This document shows positions 10,545 to 21,445 of a DNA stretch of 64,000 bases, in pieces. Each line of letters opens with the position of its first letter. Position 1 is the stretch's first letter. Origin of the DNA: Tetracentron sinense (lineage: Eukaryota > Streptophyta > Magnoliopsida > Trochodendrales > Trochodendraceae); contig CM026574.1 in assembly GCA_015143295.1 (NCBI GenBank), positions 16,122,938 through 16,186,937 of the forward strand. Direction: 5' to 3'. Both the position numbers and the translations under genes were made by a program. The notes under the pieces are model-generated. The model was not told the origin of the DNA and did no database searches. It worked only from the letters and a program-made list of their open reading frames with translations.

Positions 10545-11160
10545 CTTACACGATCGAGCTCTCTTGTGAGATTGAATCACAGCCGATCGTGATTGAACTC
10601 AGGGAGAGTTCAATCACACCCACGGGTCAACATGTGTTCTTTTTAATCTCTATTCACCAAGGTTAAGATTCCCTAATCCAGGATTCAACAATCTAAGCTC
10701 TCTCATGTGAAATCTAATCACAGCAAATCGTGATTGAACTCGGCAAGAGTTCAATTGCACCCACAGACATGTGTCCATTTTAACCCCTTTTAACCATGGT
10801 TAAGATTCTCTAATCCTTAGGATTCAACTATCTAAGATCTCTCATGCGAGATATAATCATAGCCACTCGCGATCAAAGAGGGTTCAATCGCACTCACTGG
10901 TCAATATATGTCTTTTTTAACCCCTGTTAGCCATGATTAAGATTCACTAACCCTTAGCATTCAACAATCGTAGAGTTAATTTTTAAAAAAACAAAATTTC
11001 AAAAAACCAAGGTTAAATTATTGAACCCTAAGAATTAGTGAATCTTAACAATAGTTAAAAGGGGTTAAAAAGGACGTGTGTTAACTTGTGGATGCGATTG
11101 AACTCTCACTGAGTTTAATCGTGATTGGCTGTGATTTGATCTCCTTGCACTCGTTGCAGT
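10545..11160. mobile_element. Foldback MITE family, copy 7, with triplicated arm
   Basis: Three tandem units of about 138-150 bp (about 10,548-10,696, 10,697-10,834, 10,835-10,972) each run CTCTCATGTGAGAT, ATCACAGC, GTGATTGAACTC, GAGTTCAATC, ACATGTGT, TTAACCATGGTTAAGATTC, AGGATTCAAC. An inverted arm follows at about 11,000-11,150 (CCAAGGTTAAATTATTGAA, TGATTGGCTGTGATT). No coding potential. Confidence 0.6.
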
Positions 11161-11743
11161 AACGCTGAAGTACAAAACCTCTCACTGAGTTCAATTGAAT
11201 CTAAAAACCATGGTTAGAATTGATCTCACTCTATACATGACACCTTGTAATAGAAACAAGGTCTCTAAGTGAGCTAAATCTCAATAGATTCGTTACCAAT
11301 TTGGAAGAAGTTGTAAATCAACTGAAAAGGTGTTTTTGAGAGAGAGAGAATGCAAGAGAAGCGGTTTGAGGTCACTAAATAATCAACTTTTCAGTCTTCA
11401 CTTTTTGACAGTTCACAGTTGACGTAGTAGGCCAAGAGACGAGGATAGTGAGAATGAGCCATTATTTTAGCCCTGATGGTGTTGTTGTTCTACATGTAAT
11501 AAAAACCTGCGATGGGCGGTCACAAGGTTTTGTTCACCTCTCTCTCCCTCTCTTTCACAATTTTTTGTAGTTAAGAATTTTTTTTTGTAGTTTTTGAGTT
11601 GAATTTAAAACTAATGTTTGGTTTTGAGATCGAAGTATAATGGGTTCAGCTACATAATCTTACGTGAATAAAGGTATTTTCGGGTTTTCAAGTCAAAATA
11701 GAAATGTTAGTTAGTTAAATTTTAACGTTGGGGTCTCTAGTAT
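11161..11743. other. No gene recognised
   Basis: Low-coding-density DNA with a GAGAGAGAGA patch at about 11,338 and a CTCTCTC patch at about 11,538. Confidence 0.4.
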
Positions 11744-12396
11744 TAGGGGTGGTTATCAAACAAAGGTGCTCACGAACAACTCAAGCTCGGCTCGTTAAAA
11801 GCTCGAGCTCATTCATTTACTTAGTAAACAAGCTAAGTTCAAGATTGATTTTCCAGCTCATTTAGTTAACGAGTCAAACTTGAACACACCCCTACTCGGC
11901 TCATTAAAAGTTCGGCTCGATTTTATATATTATTAATATGCTAAAATATCTAAATATATTTACTTCATTTAAATTTTAAAATTATTATTTATAATATACT
12001 AATAAAAAATAATAATGTAAAATGTATTATATATATAAGTATATCCTTTATACAATTACAAATTTTTCCTAAAATTTTAGGTTAACACGGTAACTTTTTT
12101 ACCTATACAAAGATAATAAAATAAAAGTTAAACCTAATAAATAAATAAATATATATATATATATCTAATAAATCAAGTCGCTCTCGAACTACTCGAGCTC
12201 GGTTCGAGCTCGTGTGTTAAAGCTCGAGTTCATTTATTTAATAAACAAGTCAAGCTCAAGCTTGATTTTCGAGGTCGCTTACTTAATTAACAAGTTAAGC
12301 TCAAGCTTGATTTTCGAACTCGTTTACTTAATAAACAAGATTGAACATCCCATTATTGGGCTCGGCTCGGCTCGGCTCGGCTCGATAACACCCCTA
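11744..12396. mobile_element. hAT-like element with GCTCGAGCTCG subterminal repeats, copy 1
   Basis: The ends TAGGGGTGGTTATC and GATAACACCCCTA are inverted. Both subterminal regions carry repeated AGCTCGAGCTC, TTAACGAG and AAGCTTGATTTTCGAG motifs. The core is A/T-rich. Flanks GTCTCTAG and GTCCCTAT could be a degraded 8-bp duplication, offset by a few bases. A (GGCTC)n run occurs near the right end (12,360-12,384). Copies: 59,919-60,467 and 21,274-24,046. It is non-coding; the 65-codon frame at 12,214 is made of the repeats. Confidence 0.75.
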
Positions 12397-12689
12397 GTCC
12401 CTATGCGTTAATAGGTAGAAAAGTAGGTCTAGAAAAGAAAATAGTTTTAAAAGAAGTTTTATATGTCATTTAAGAATAAGATGGGTTCTGATATGAAATT
12501 AAACCTAAATATTATCCCAATGCTCTTTAAAAGTAACTGGTGTTTGGTGGGCCCGTGTTAAAAAAAAAAACCCTCCTATAACGTCTCTCAACAAGATTTG
12601 TGTCACCAACGCAAAAAAAAAAAACTAAGGTATATAATCGCCTCCTCTAAACGAGGATGTCAAATATTATCCTCTTGCCCCTTTTTTAA
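12397..12689. other. Non-coding spacer
   Basis: A/T-rich DNA. TTTAAAAGAAG and GATGGGTTC motifs loosely mirror 10,330-10,440 on the opposite strand. Confidence 0.35.
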
Positions 12690-12835
12690 TATCATATGTC
12701 CTTTTTTTACTATTTTTAATTATGGTTAAGATTTACAAATCTTAAGGGTTAAAGTATCTATACAAGGAAAAAATTAACTACAGGGGTAAAAACTTGTTAA
12801 CCATAGTTCAAAGGGGCTTGTGAGGGTGAGGAGGG
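12690..12835. mobile_element. Foldback MITE family, copy 8 (short)
   Basis: ATGTCC, ATTATGGTTAAGATTTAC and the inverted GTTAACCATAGTTCAAAGG frame a short spacer. Confidence 0.45.
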
Positions 12836-12886
12836 GAGACTATTGCACCCTAACTAAAACCATAGAAAAACAATATAGTGAAAGGT

Positions 12887-13190
12887 TAGGGGCGGAGCCA
12901 AGTTTTCTTGCCTGGGGCTAACAATGGGGTATGGGGGGTTCAAGGCGTAGCCCTCGGGAATTTTTTTATGAGGGTCAAGTTTGTACTATCTCATATTAAA
13001 ATGATATAGCATAAAATTTTGATTTTTTTTTTAAAAGATCGGGGCAACTGCCTTTGCCTCCACGCCTGCTCTTAGGCTATGCTCCGATTGACACTTAAAA
13101 AAAATTTCACTTCTATTAATACTATAATTTTTTTTTCTCAAAAGTTCGAGGAGGGTTTCAACACCTAGCCCCATGTAGCTCCGCCCCTAG
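12887..13190. mobile_element. MITE with TAGGGGCGGAGC inverted ends
   Basis: Perfect 12-bp inverted ends TAGGGGCGGAGC and GCTCCGCCCCTA bound 304 bp. The interior includes GGGGTTCAAGGCGTAGCCC and A/T tracts. It shares its end with the elements at 6,779 and 51,379. No coding capacity. Confidence 0.7.
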
Positions 13191-13911
13191 GTGGCCCGTC
13201 GGTGGAGCACTATTTTAGGGAAAAGATGACAAGATGGACGAAACGCGATGATTTTGGAATCATAGATAGAGACGTGTGAGTTAGGATGGGATGGCTTTGA
13301 AGGGGAAATGTAACTTATGAATACCCTGAGGACCTTAGTACTCTGCATTTACTTGTCATTATCATGCTAAACGTGCCCAAGGGAAAAAGAGGGGTGAGCT
13401 GCATTTGTACATTACAAAAGCTAAATCCAAACCATTTGTTAGAGTGGTGGTCAGGTTGGATATTCGAGATCTATTCTAAGTTACTCATTCTTTTGTTTTG
13501 AGCTTTTGACTTTTTTTTTTTTTTGTCTTTTGACTCTTATTGGTCTTAAAAGCATAAGATCAAGAACCTTGATTCAATTGTTTCCAACGTGCATAATTAT
13601 TAGTCTAAGGATGTTTGAGGTGATTGAGGATGATATAATCGTGAGTTGGTCCAAATAAGAAAAAAAGAAAAAAAAGCCAAGGGCATCCCTTGAGAAAGAT
13701 ATGGATAGTCAATTTCCTGATGAGCTCATGTTTTTTACGTGATTAAACCGTTTAGTATGGTGTTTGAATAGGGAAAACCTGCTTAAATGTGAATCAGTTC
13801 GGATTCATTTGGTTTTGAATGTGTTATTTGTGGTATTCTATGAGTAATTTGCAAATCGTGTGCAATTGTGTAGATAATAATTATTATTTTATCATAGCAG
13901 TCAAATAGGTT
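13191..13911. other. No gene recognised
   Basis: Low-information spacer between the MITE and the left LTR of the Ty3/gypsy-type fossil. Confidence 0.4.
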
Positions 13912-14608
13912 ATGTAAGGGTAATATATGTAACGACAACTGGCAGAATCAACGGCTTTGATAAGACCATATGTAAGGGTAATATATGTAACGACAACTGG
14001 CAGAACCAACGGCTTTGATAAGACCAAAAGACTCATCTTGATCATCACATCCAACCTCAATCCATATATCGGATCCAAAGCAAAGCTCAGGTCAGGATAT
14101 ACACTCCTGACCTAACCCGCAGCTTGAAGAGTCCAAGGCAAGGACATCTCAACCTGCAAAACATTGAGAGAGAAGTCCAACTCAATCCAATTCTAAAGAT
14201 CTTGTACCAGATCACAACGATCTCCTTCTAAATAGAAAATTAGATCTGCAACCTCACTGGAAAGGACAAACGTGTAGGAAAAGACTCATTTTCCATGAAG
14301 GGAATGGAAATAGAAAGGCAACTGGCCAACCTTAATGAATCCTCTATAAATACAGAGAGGGAGAACAAAGAAGGGGATCTGAATCCTCCCGAACTCAAGC
14401 ATACTTTGAGCTTCCATCCTCCAAAAAACCATGTAATTTTTTTTCTCTCTTCTTCTTCCTCCCTTTAACCATTTCATTATTGACTTGATCATCGGAGTGC
14501 ATTCACAAATCAACCAGTCAACTCAATCCAAGGAACAATGAGCGCAATGGCTATCTAGAGGCACACAAATGGTATCGTAAGCAGCAAAGCAGATATTTCC
14601 CCCCCACA
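13912..14608 (+). repeat. Left LTR of the Ty3/gypsy-type element
   Basis: It matches 20,570-21,215 through most of its length (ACAACTGG, GATCATCACATCC, GCAAAGCTCAGGTCAGG, CCAACTCAATCCAATTC, TATCTAGA) and ends CCCACA. A CTATAAATACAGAG TATA box lies at 14,343-14,356. The first approximately 58 bp are present twice in tandem (TGTAAGGGTAATATATGTAA). Confidence 0.75.
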
Positions 14609-14640
14609 AAAATTGGTGTCGTCTGTGGGAAACAATTGGT
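14609..14640 (+). promoter_or_regulatory. Primer binding site region
   Basis: TTGGTGTCGTCTGTGGGAA follows the LTR end within a few bases. Plant Tat-type gypsy elements use a TGGCGCCGTCTGTGGGAA-like site. Confidence 0.6.
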
Positions 14641-14699
14641 GAGACAATACAACTCCTCACTCCTAAGTCAAGAACAACCAATATCCCTCAAGTGATATG

Positions 14700-15300
14700 T
14701 CTCCAGGTAATCAATCAAAGTACGATCATGGATGATTCCAAACCCTTATCCAAATAATGGTATCCCAGCGAGACATCATTAATCAATTGAAGGAGAACCA
14801 ACAGACCTTGCATGAACGACTAGATCTAATCAAGAATCAAATTCCAAACAACGACGTGCCCAAACTTGGAGGACCCAAGCCCAGTTGCCTTCGATAGGTC
14901 ACCTTCCTAGCTTCAACATCAATATGTCCCTCCATACGACCCGGATTCTCTGGGGATGGTCCATATCCCATCACCAAGTACGGCTTCCAAGCGTTGACAG
15001 TGCAACATCAACACTAGCAAGCAAAAGATTGCTTGTTACTAAAACTGCTGAAAATGAGCCACTGACCAAACAAGCAGCGCTAGGAGTCATGTCCCCTCAA
15101 AAAAATGTGATGGCCCAACGTCTTTCAAAGTTGGTCCAACAATAATCATGAACAATTTGAAGCATAAACCTGGCTTTCTTTGGCCGAAGGCCATCGATGA
15201 CATAACCAGTGAACCGAGGGCAAAAGAGAATTCTCACTACCATGGGTCCGAGGGCACACAACCAACTGATGCAAGGCATTATGGAATGGTCCAGAAATCT
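14700..15300 (+). pseudogene. gag-like remnant
   Basis: Short stretches read like the start of a plant gypsy gag: a region with a helical QLKENQQTLHERLDLIKNQI run near 14,760-14,850. It is broken and diverged. No nucleocapsid zinc knuckle was found. Confidence 0.45.
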
Positions 15301-16092
15301 TGGTAAAAAAAGGATACCTCGAGGAGTTCGTTATCCTTGACGAACAAGAAAAACAAGACTAAATACATCAATGATCAAACATAAAAAAGGTACTTACCCC
15401 TCGGCTGTTTTTCATTATGATCTAGCCTGCCGACCCTGTTAGAACGTACATCTCATGTTGTTGCGCCCCAAAATCTCATATTGGTCAATGAGACCTTGGG
15501 CTTGGTACACTACATATCTATGATAACTTAACAACATAAAAAGCATGTTAAAATGTAAGTCTCAAAATTTAAACTTCAATATAAACCATTTCGTCTATAG
15601 AAACTATTGACCAACTAACAGAATATAATCCGATTACCCATTGTGATCTCAAGTATAAATTTAACCTAAGCAACATCAACTTAATTATCTTATTGCATTC
15701 ATTTCAACTAAAATAAAATAACTATCTACGACTAGATCAATAGTATGGATAACGTATCCAGATCAACATCTCCATCCTAGTAATCACTTTCTGTTCTTCT
15801 GGGAATTATTTCTCGATCCAAGGTCCCGGAGCACAAATGTCAAACTCTCCTGAAAATACCGACATAAAAGTATTGTTGAACAAACGAAAGCTCAATGTAT
15901 AGAAATACTAGCTAACAATATCATAACATATAATCATTGTCATGCTTTATCATAAATAAACATATCTTACCATTCATGTGCAGAAACATGTAAACATAAC
16001 ATCATTCATTCATGGCATGTTGAGACTCGTGACTTGTGTAGATATGTAAGACTTGTGCATATTCATGTAAGTTCATGTAATCATGTGTACCA

Positions 16093-16210
16093 ATGCCTGT
16101 AAGATGATTCGATAATGCCTGTAACATGAATATTTCTAATGACATGTAACATGAATTATTCCCCCATGGCATGTAACATGATAGTCCCCCAATGACATGT
16201 AATCATGACG
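16093..16210 (+). repeat. Minisatellite inside the solo LTR
   Basis: Five units starting at 16,093, 16,115, 16,139, 16,166 and 16,192, of 22-27 bp, share ATGACATGTAACATGA. Confidence 0.75.
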
Positions 16211-17109
16211 GTGCTTATGTTCGTGAGACATGTACTTGTAATACTTATCATGTGGTATAACATGTGCTTAAATGTCATGGTCAACCTTCATCTAGGTTAT
16301 CCCTTAGATTCCGATATTAAACAATTGAAACTCCACCAAAGCCACTCATATAATGATGGTTAGAGAATTTGAGGCCGTTATTATCATTATCTAAGTATTA
16401 ACCTATCCGAAATTTAACCAATCAATATACATGAATAATTAGGCATAATTTACGTGGAAGTCATATAAGAATACTTTATCCTACAAGTAATAGAGTCATT
16501 CACAATTTTCAGATTTAATCATTGTTCAACAATTCTCTTCTTTTAATTCCATTCATGTGTAAAACCCCATAATTCATCATTTTCTCCCATTTAAATCATA
16601 AGGACATAAGATTTACAGAAAAATCAACATAATATCATGCATAATCCTCATCATCGCCTTCCAATCACAATCATAATTTCAGAATATATAGAAAACCCAA
16701 CATTCATCATCTCATCCGAAATATTCATCATAAAACTCCCTTAAAAATTAACATGCAATCCAGTCCTTAACATGATCAATAACATATAAACATCATTCTC
16801 ATATCATGAAATACTTACAGCATAAATATTATTCAGTTAGAACAATGTATAGTATCTTCCTTGATCGTTTCCCTACGATCGAATCGCTTTAGAATTGGCT
16901 TGGGAGTGATCTCCAAGATTTTTCCTCTTCTCCTATAAAAACCCTTTGAGAAACCTTAGGTTTTTCTCTCCTTTGCTCTCTAATGAATCTTAGAATGATA
17001 GAAACCCTAAAGTCCACGAGTTAATGTCTTTATATAGGGATAAGGTAAATTAAAAATCACTAATTCTCGGAGTCCTTTTAGAATTAGGAAGTTTCCAGGA
17101 AAAATCTCA

Positions 17110-17262
17110 GTTGGGTGGTCGACTGGTGGCCTAGCGTTCGACCAGTCATGAAGGGTGGTCGACCGGTGGTTTGATCACTCTCTACCCGAAACCCCATCAT
17201 TTTTTGACAGGGAGGGGGGGTCAACTGGGCTTGAGGGAGGTCGACCGATGGGGTTGACTTTG
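17110..17262 (-). promoter_or_regulatory. Cluster of GTCGACC near-palindromes upstream of LTR TATA box
   Basis: Elements such as GGTCGACTGGTGG, GTTCGACCAGTC, GGTCGACCGGTGG and GGTCGACCGATGG recur within 150 bp, about 80-230 bp upstream of the minus-strand TATA box. The function is inferred only from position. Confidence 0.5.
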
Positions 17263-17544
17263 GTCAATTTTTGTCTTTTTCTTCTTCCTAACACTTAACC
17301 ATTGACCCTAACACAGTTTAAAAATAAATGAGCATAAATTGACATTAATTGTAATGTCTGGAACATGATTCCAGATTCTTATTTAGTTTGCACAAGATTC
17401 AAGACAACCAAGTTTTGGGTCTCTACACATGCATAACACACTATCTTATATATTCCTTATATAAAGTAGCAACTTTGATTATTTCACTTGCGATAAGAAT
17501 TGCATGCCTTGATTGATTCACATGCAAAAAAAGCTATAATAACT

Positions 17545-17795
17545 AATACGGACAATGGACACTCTCCCCTTGTCATGAATCCAAGTTGCATTGCCACCCT
17601 CGGAGGATCATAGTGACAAGATACTGATATGGACAATGGACACTCTATCTCTTTGCCGTGAATCCAAGATACATTGACGACCTCAGAGGATCGTAGGGAT
17701 GAGGCACTGACATGGAAACTCTATCCCTTTGCCATGAATCCCATCTCCGAGCTGCATTACCACCCTCAGAGTATCGTGGGGAAGAAGGATTCGTA
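17545..17795 (+). repeat. About 81-bp tandem repeat, three units
   Basis: Units begin near 17,550, 17,631 and 17,711 and share GGACAATGGACACTCT, CCATGAATCC, GCATTGCCACCCTC and GGATCGTAGGG. Tandem arrays in the 3' part are known from Tat/Ogre-type elements. Confidence 0.7.
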
Positions 17796-18189
17796 GTAGC
17801 ACATTGCCCCACCTAAGATCTGAGGCACATCAAATCCCTCGAAAGTTCACGATGAGCCTACCACAATATCAAAAAAAGGAAAAATCCAAGGATATCGTAT
17901 ACAATATCTTGCACAAGAAATACGGTCATGGTGTGTCATCATAAAAACAAAACCTTAAGGGCAGGCAACCCGTTTACATCAAAAGGTCTTGGAGGGAAGG
18001 CATCCCATTTGCTTCCTAAAAACTTCTAACGGAGATATCAAGTGCCTAAGGGGAGGTAACCCATAACAACAAAGTAAAAAAGAAAAAAGAAAATAATTTA
18101 TGTTCTCGAGCTTATCCAACCTTCTCCACCGACAATCTAATATGCACCTCAAGCCCAAATACCCCATCCTTCGTACCAGCCTGCCCTTC

Positions 18190-20270
18190 GACCCTAGCCA
18201 GCCTTGGTTGTACTTGTACCCATGACTCCTTCTGGGTCAAGAACCACCACTTGGGCAACCGAGTCAATCTCAATCACTGGAATCAAAGATTTCTGAGGCA
18301 GGAGGAGGCACATATGCCCGATCAGTTGTGAGTGTATCTGCAAAATCTGGTAGAGTGGGCGACGACACCACAAGAAGATCTCTGGTGGCCTCAAGAGAAG
18401 AAACTTTAAGTTGGAGGAAGCCTTGATCTCTAAGTTCCTCCAAGTATAGACAACGGGTCTCCTCCTGATCACTTTCCCCAATGGCTTTCAAGTCCGCTTG
18501 ATACTGAGATTGTAGCTTGATAGGAAGCCCATCCATCTCCTCATGAAGCCTCTGCACCTAATCGTGTAGAGAATGAGTTTCTGACTTTGCTCTGGCAAAG
18601 TTTTAGTCATCCTTTCAACCTCAGCTTGAGCAAATCGGACATCATCCTCGAGCCCCTCCTCTTTTCCAGCCCTTAGAAATCTTGCACCTTGACCGACTTC
18701 AGAGTTTACTGATGTTCCATGCAAGGTTGACCCAGGAGCCTTTGATAGGCTGCAAAAACATGGAGTTGTAAATATGGCCAAACTAGACATCAGAGCAATG
18801 GTTGAAAGGATAAACCATAAAACGAGGGGGGCAAAGAGCTTATGCGGTTAAGGGCATAGGCATCTCGGTCCTCCTCGCACTCCTCTTAGTCATCTTATTT
18901 AGTGACGTCTAAAGAAAGACGAACGCCATCAACCATGGCAAAAGCCACCTAAGGCTCCTTCAGAGCATTATCCCACAAATTCACGGCCCTATCACCAATG
19001 ATGAAAATCGACTCGAATATCGGTATCATGACCCTACCATCGCTTGGAACGACACCGGCCTCATGGAAATCAACCTCCTTGCGTTTGCCTATAACATGAT
19101 TCTGTTTGGGAGTACAGACAGAAGGATTCATATCGGCTATAGACATACGATGTTTCTATTTCATAAACCGATGGAGTCTCGGGGAGGTTGGTCTTGGACT
19201 CAAGAGTTCAAAGTATAGGACCTAGACCTAGAGGCTCCAGCTCTGGCTGGAGCTCGAAGGAGAAGGGATTTATGAGGAGTCTTGAACAGAGGCCTCTCAG
19301 GCAGGGGAGCGATTGCTAGTAGACAGAGGATCGGTTCGGGAGGATGAAGTAGCCTTGGCCCTATCCAATCACTGATCTAGGGCAGCTAGTTCCTCACCCT
19401 TCGAAATAAAGTAACCTGACTCCCTTGCTAGCAACCAACCAATCTGTGCTTGCTCAAGTCCATTGAGCTCGACATGAAATTTGGTGGGAGCTACAGGGGG
19501 ATCAAAATCATTAGCAAACACATGACCAGAAGACAAACTCTAAGTACCAATAAACGAGACTTTCCAACTAGTCTACTATCTAGGTCTCTACCTTGATGGA
19601 AAGCCTACGAGGATGTCTACAGAACGTTCACCCTCCATTCTCCTGAAACAAATAAGGAAACCAACTTCGAGTCCTCTAATCTCATCAGTAGGATTAATAA
19701 TGAGGTAAAAATCCTTAGCCTAGACCATCAGATAGAAATAAGTCCCCTCAATCGAACACTTTCTGATGGAGTATAGGGACAGTATATGCCTAACCCCGAT
19801 ATAAAAACCATCCCAAATGTACCCCTCAACCTTAGTGATCAAGCGATAGAAGTTTGGGTGCATTTTCCCAGGTGCAAGCCACATCTCGGAAAGGAGATCC
19901 CTGATCAAAGGCGAGATGGAAAAATGAATACTAGCTTCTAACTGACTGAGATATACCCCAGTGCTTACTTTAAGAGAGCGTAGAGCGACAGGTGTGTACT
20001 CGAAATCTACCCTAACCCTTCTGGAATCCTAAATTTATTCTTAACCTTGACAATAAACTCTCTATCCTTGCTGACATTGAGAGGCAAGGTATTCCTCATG
20101 CCTCTTATTGAAGAACTATACTCTTTTGACAATATAAAAAATAAGAGTTGAAACAGACTTAACAACCAAAAATCATAGGAAAACAAGGAAGATGATGAGC
20201 AAAGAGAGAATACGAACGAAGCGAGGGGAAGGAAGGGAAATTCCGAATGCAAAGAAAGAAAAATAAGCAT
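18190..20270 (-). pseudogene. Antisense coding relic, resembles the putative gypsy-type transposon domain
   Basis: On the strand opposite to the LTR order, long semi-open stretches read like a plant protein. The part near 19,720-19,910 (RDLLSEMWLAPGKMHPNFYR, with an aromatic W/F/Y pattern after it) resembles the family known as putative gypsy type transposon (Transposase_28), which has an L-APGQLHPN-like core. A helical Glu/Leu-rich part follows near 18,270-18,790. Antisense ORFs 3' of pol are known in Tat-type elements. The frame is broken in several places. Function unknown. Confidence 0.5.
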
Positions 20271-20569
20271 GCCATCCCCTACACATGTAGAAATGAGCGA
20301 AGTTATGAAAAATTGAAAGCATCCTCACACCTAGCCAGTACACGTCGGTGGACCGAGATGCCTATGCCCTTAACCGTTGAAGCGTCAATAGTCACATCCC
20401 AGTAGACAAAATGATGATCTATCTTCGCAACATTAAATGAGCACAATGATCAAAGCCTTTTGTGCACGAGAGAAGACACGTTGACTACACTGCCAACTGG
20501 ATGAGACCCCACAGACCGTTTAGCTTCTTAGAGCCTTAGGTAATCGCAAAGGCCCTGAGAAGGAGGGCA

Positions 20570-21215
20570 TTTTTAAGGGTAAAAATTGGTAAATGTAGCT
20601 AATGACAACTGGTAGAACCAATAGCTCTGATTAGACCAAAAGACCCGCCCTGATCATCACATCCGACCCCAATTTGTACGTCAAATTCGAGGCAAAGCTC
20701 AGGTCAGGATATACAATCCCAACTCCACCCCCAGCTTGGAGAGTCCAAGGTGAGGACACCTCAACCTCCAAACCATTAAGAGAGCAGTCCAACTCAATCC
20801 AATTCCGAAGATCTCGCACCAGATCATAGCGATCTCATTCTAAATATGGAATTCAATCTGCAACCTCACTGACAAGGACAAACGTGGAAGGAAAGACAAA
20901 TATTTCATGAAGGGAATGGAAATAGAAAGGCCACTAGCCAACCCTAATGAATCCACTATAAATACAAAGTGGGAGAACAAAGAAGGGGATCCGAACCCTC
21001 CCGAACTCAAACATACTTTTGAGTCTCCATCCTCCCAAAAACCCTGTAACTCTTTCCCTCTTCTTCTTCCTCCTTTTAACCATTCTATTATTGGTTTTTC
21101 ATCGAAGTGCATTCATAGGTCAACCAGTCAACCCAATCCAAGGAACAAGGAACAGAGTGGCTATCTAGACGCACGCATGGTATCGCATGCAGTAGAGTAG
21201 ATTTTTTTTCCCACA
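20570..21215 (+). repeat. Right LTR of the Ty3/gypsy-type element
   Basis: It is homologous to 13,912-14,608. It includes a CACTATAAATACAAAG TATA box at 20,947-20,962 and ends CCCACA. The 3' flank GTTAA resembles the left flank GGTTA, so a degraded target duplication is possible. Confidence 0.75.
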
Positions 21216-21445
21216 GTTAAATTGGGTTGGCCTTTTCTAGTGGGTGGAATGCTAGCGGATAAAGAGTCCAAATTAGGGGTGGGCATGAGCTCTTCGAACT
21301 CGAAACTCGATAAAAGCTCAACTTGGCTCGATTTACTTAGCAAATAAGTTTGAACACCATTTTGAAGTTCGTTTGGTAAACAAGACAAGCTTGAACACCT
21401 TTGTACTCAGCTCGTTGAAAGCTCATATATATATATATATATATG

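Larger units (their letters stand above)
15459..17427 (-). repeat. Solo LTR (family S), inserted in the gypsy-type element
   Basis: On the minus strand it begins TGTAGAGACCC and ends GGGGCGCAACA, with flanks CATGT (15,454) and CATGC (17,428), a 5-bp duplication with one mismatch. A TATA box (CCCTATATAAAGAC on the minus strand) lies near 17,030. Upstream of it (17,110-17,260) is a cluster of GGTCGACCGGTGG-like near-palindromes. A minisatellite lies at 16,093-16,210. The 52,650-54,603 stretch is homologous along its length. No internal region is attached, so this is a recombined solo LTR. Confidence 0.7.
13912..21215 (+). mobile_element. Ty3/gypsy-type LTR element (Tat-like, LARD-like), old and broken
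   Basis: Two related LTRs (13,912-14,608 and about 20,570-21,215) bracket about 6 kb. After the left LTR comes TTGGTGTCGTCTGTGGGAA, close to the primer sites of Tat-type plant gypsy elements. A purine-rich stretch (GAGAAGGAGGG) precedes the right LTR. A short gag-like part follows the primer site, but no protease, polymerase or integrase is seen. An antisense coding relic lies in the 3' half and an approximately 81-bp tandem repeat lies between. The LTRs differ at many positions (clearly more than 10 percent by eye), so this insertion is much older than the 28,797-39,420 element. A solo LTR of another family is inserted at 15,459-17,427. The coding parts are broken in many places. Confidence 0.7.
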
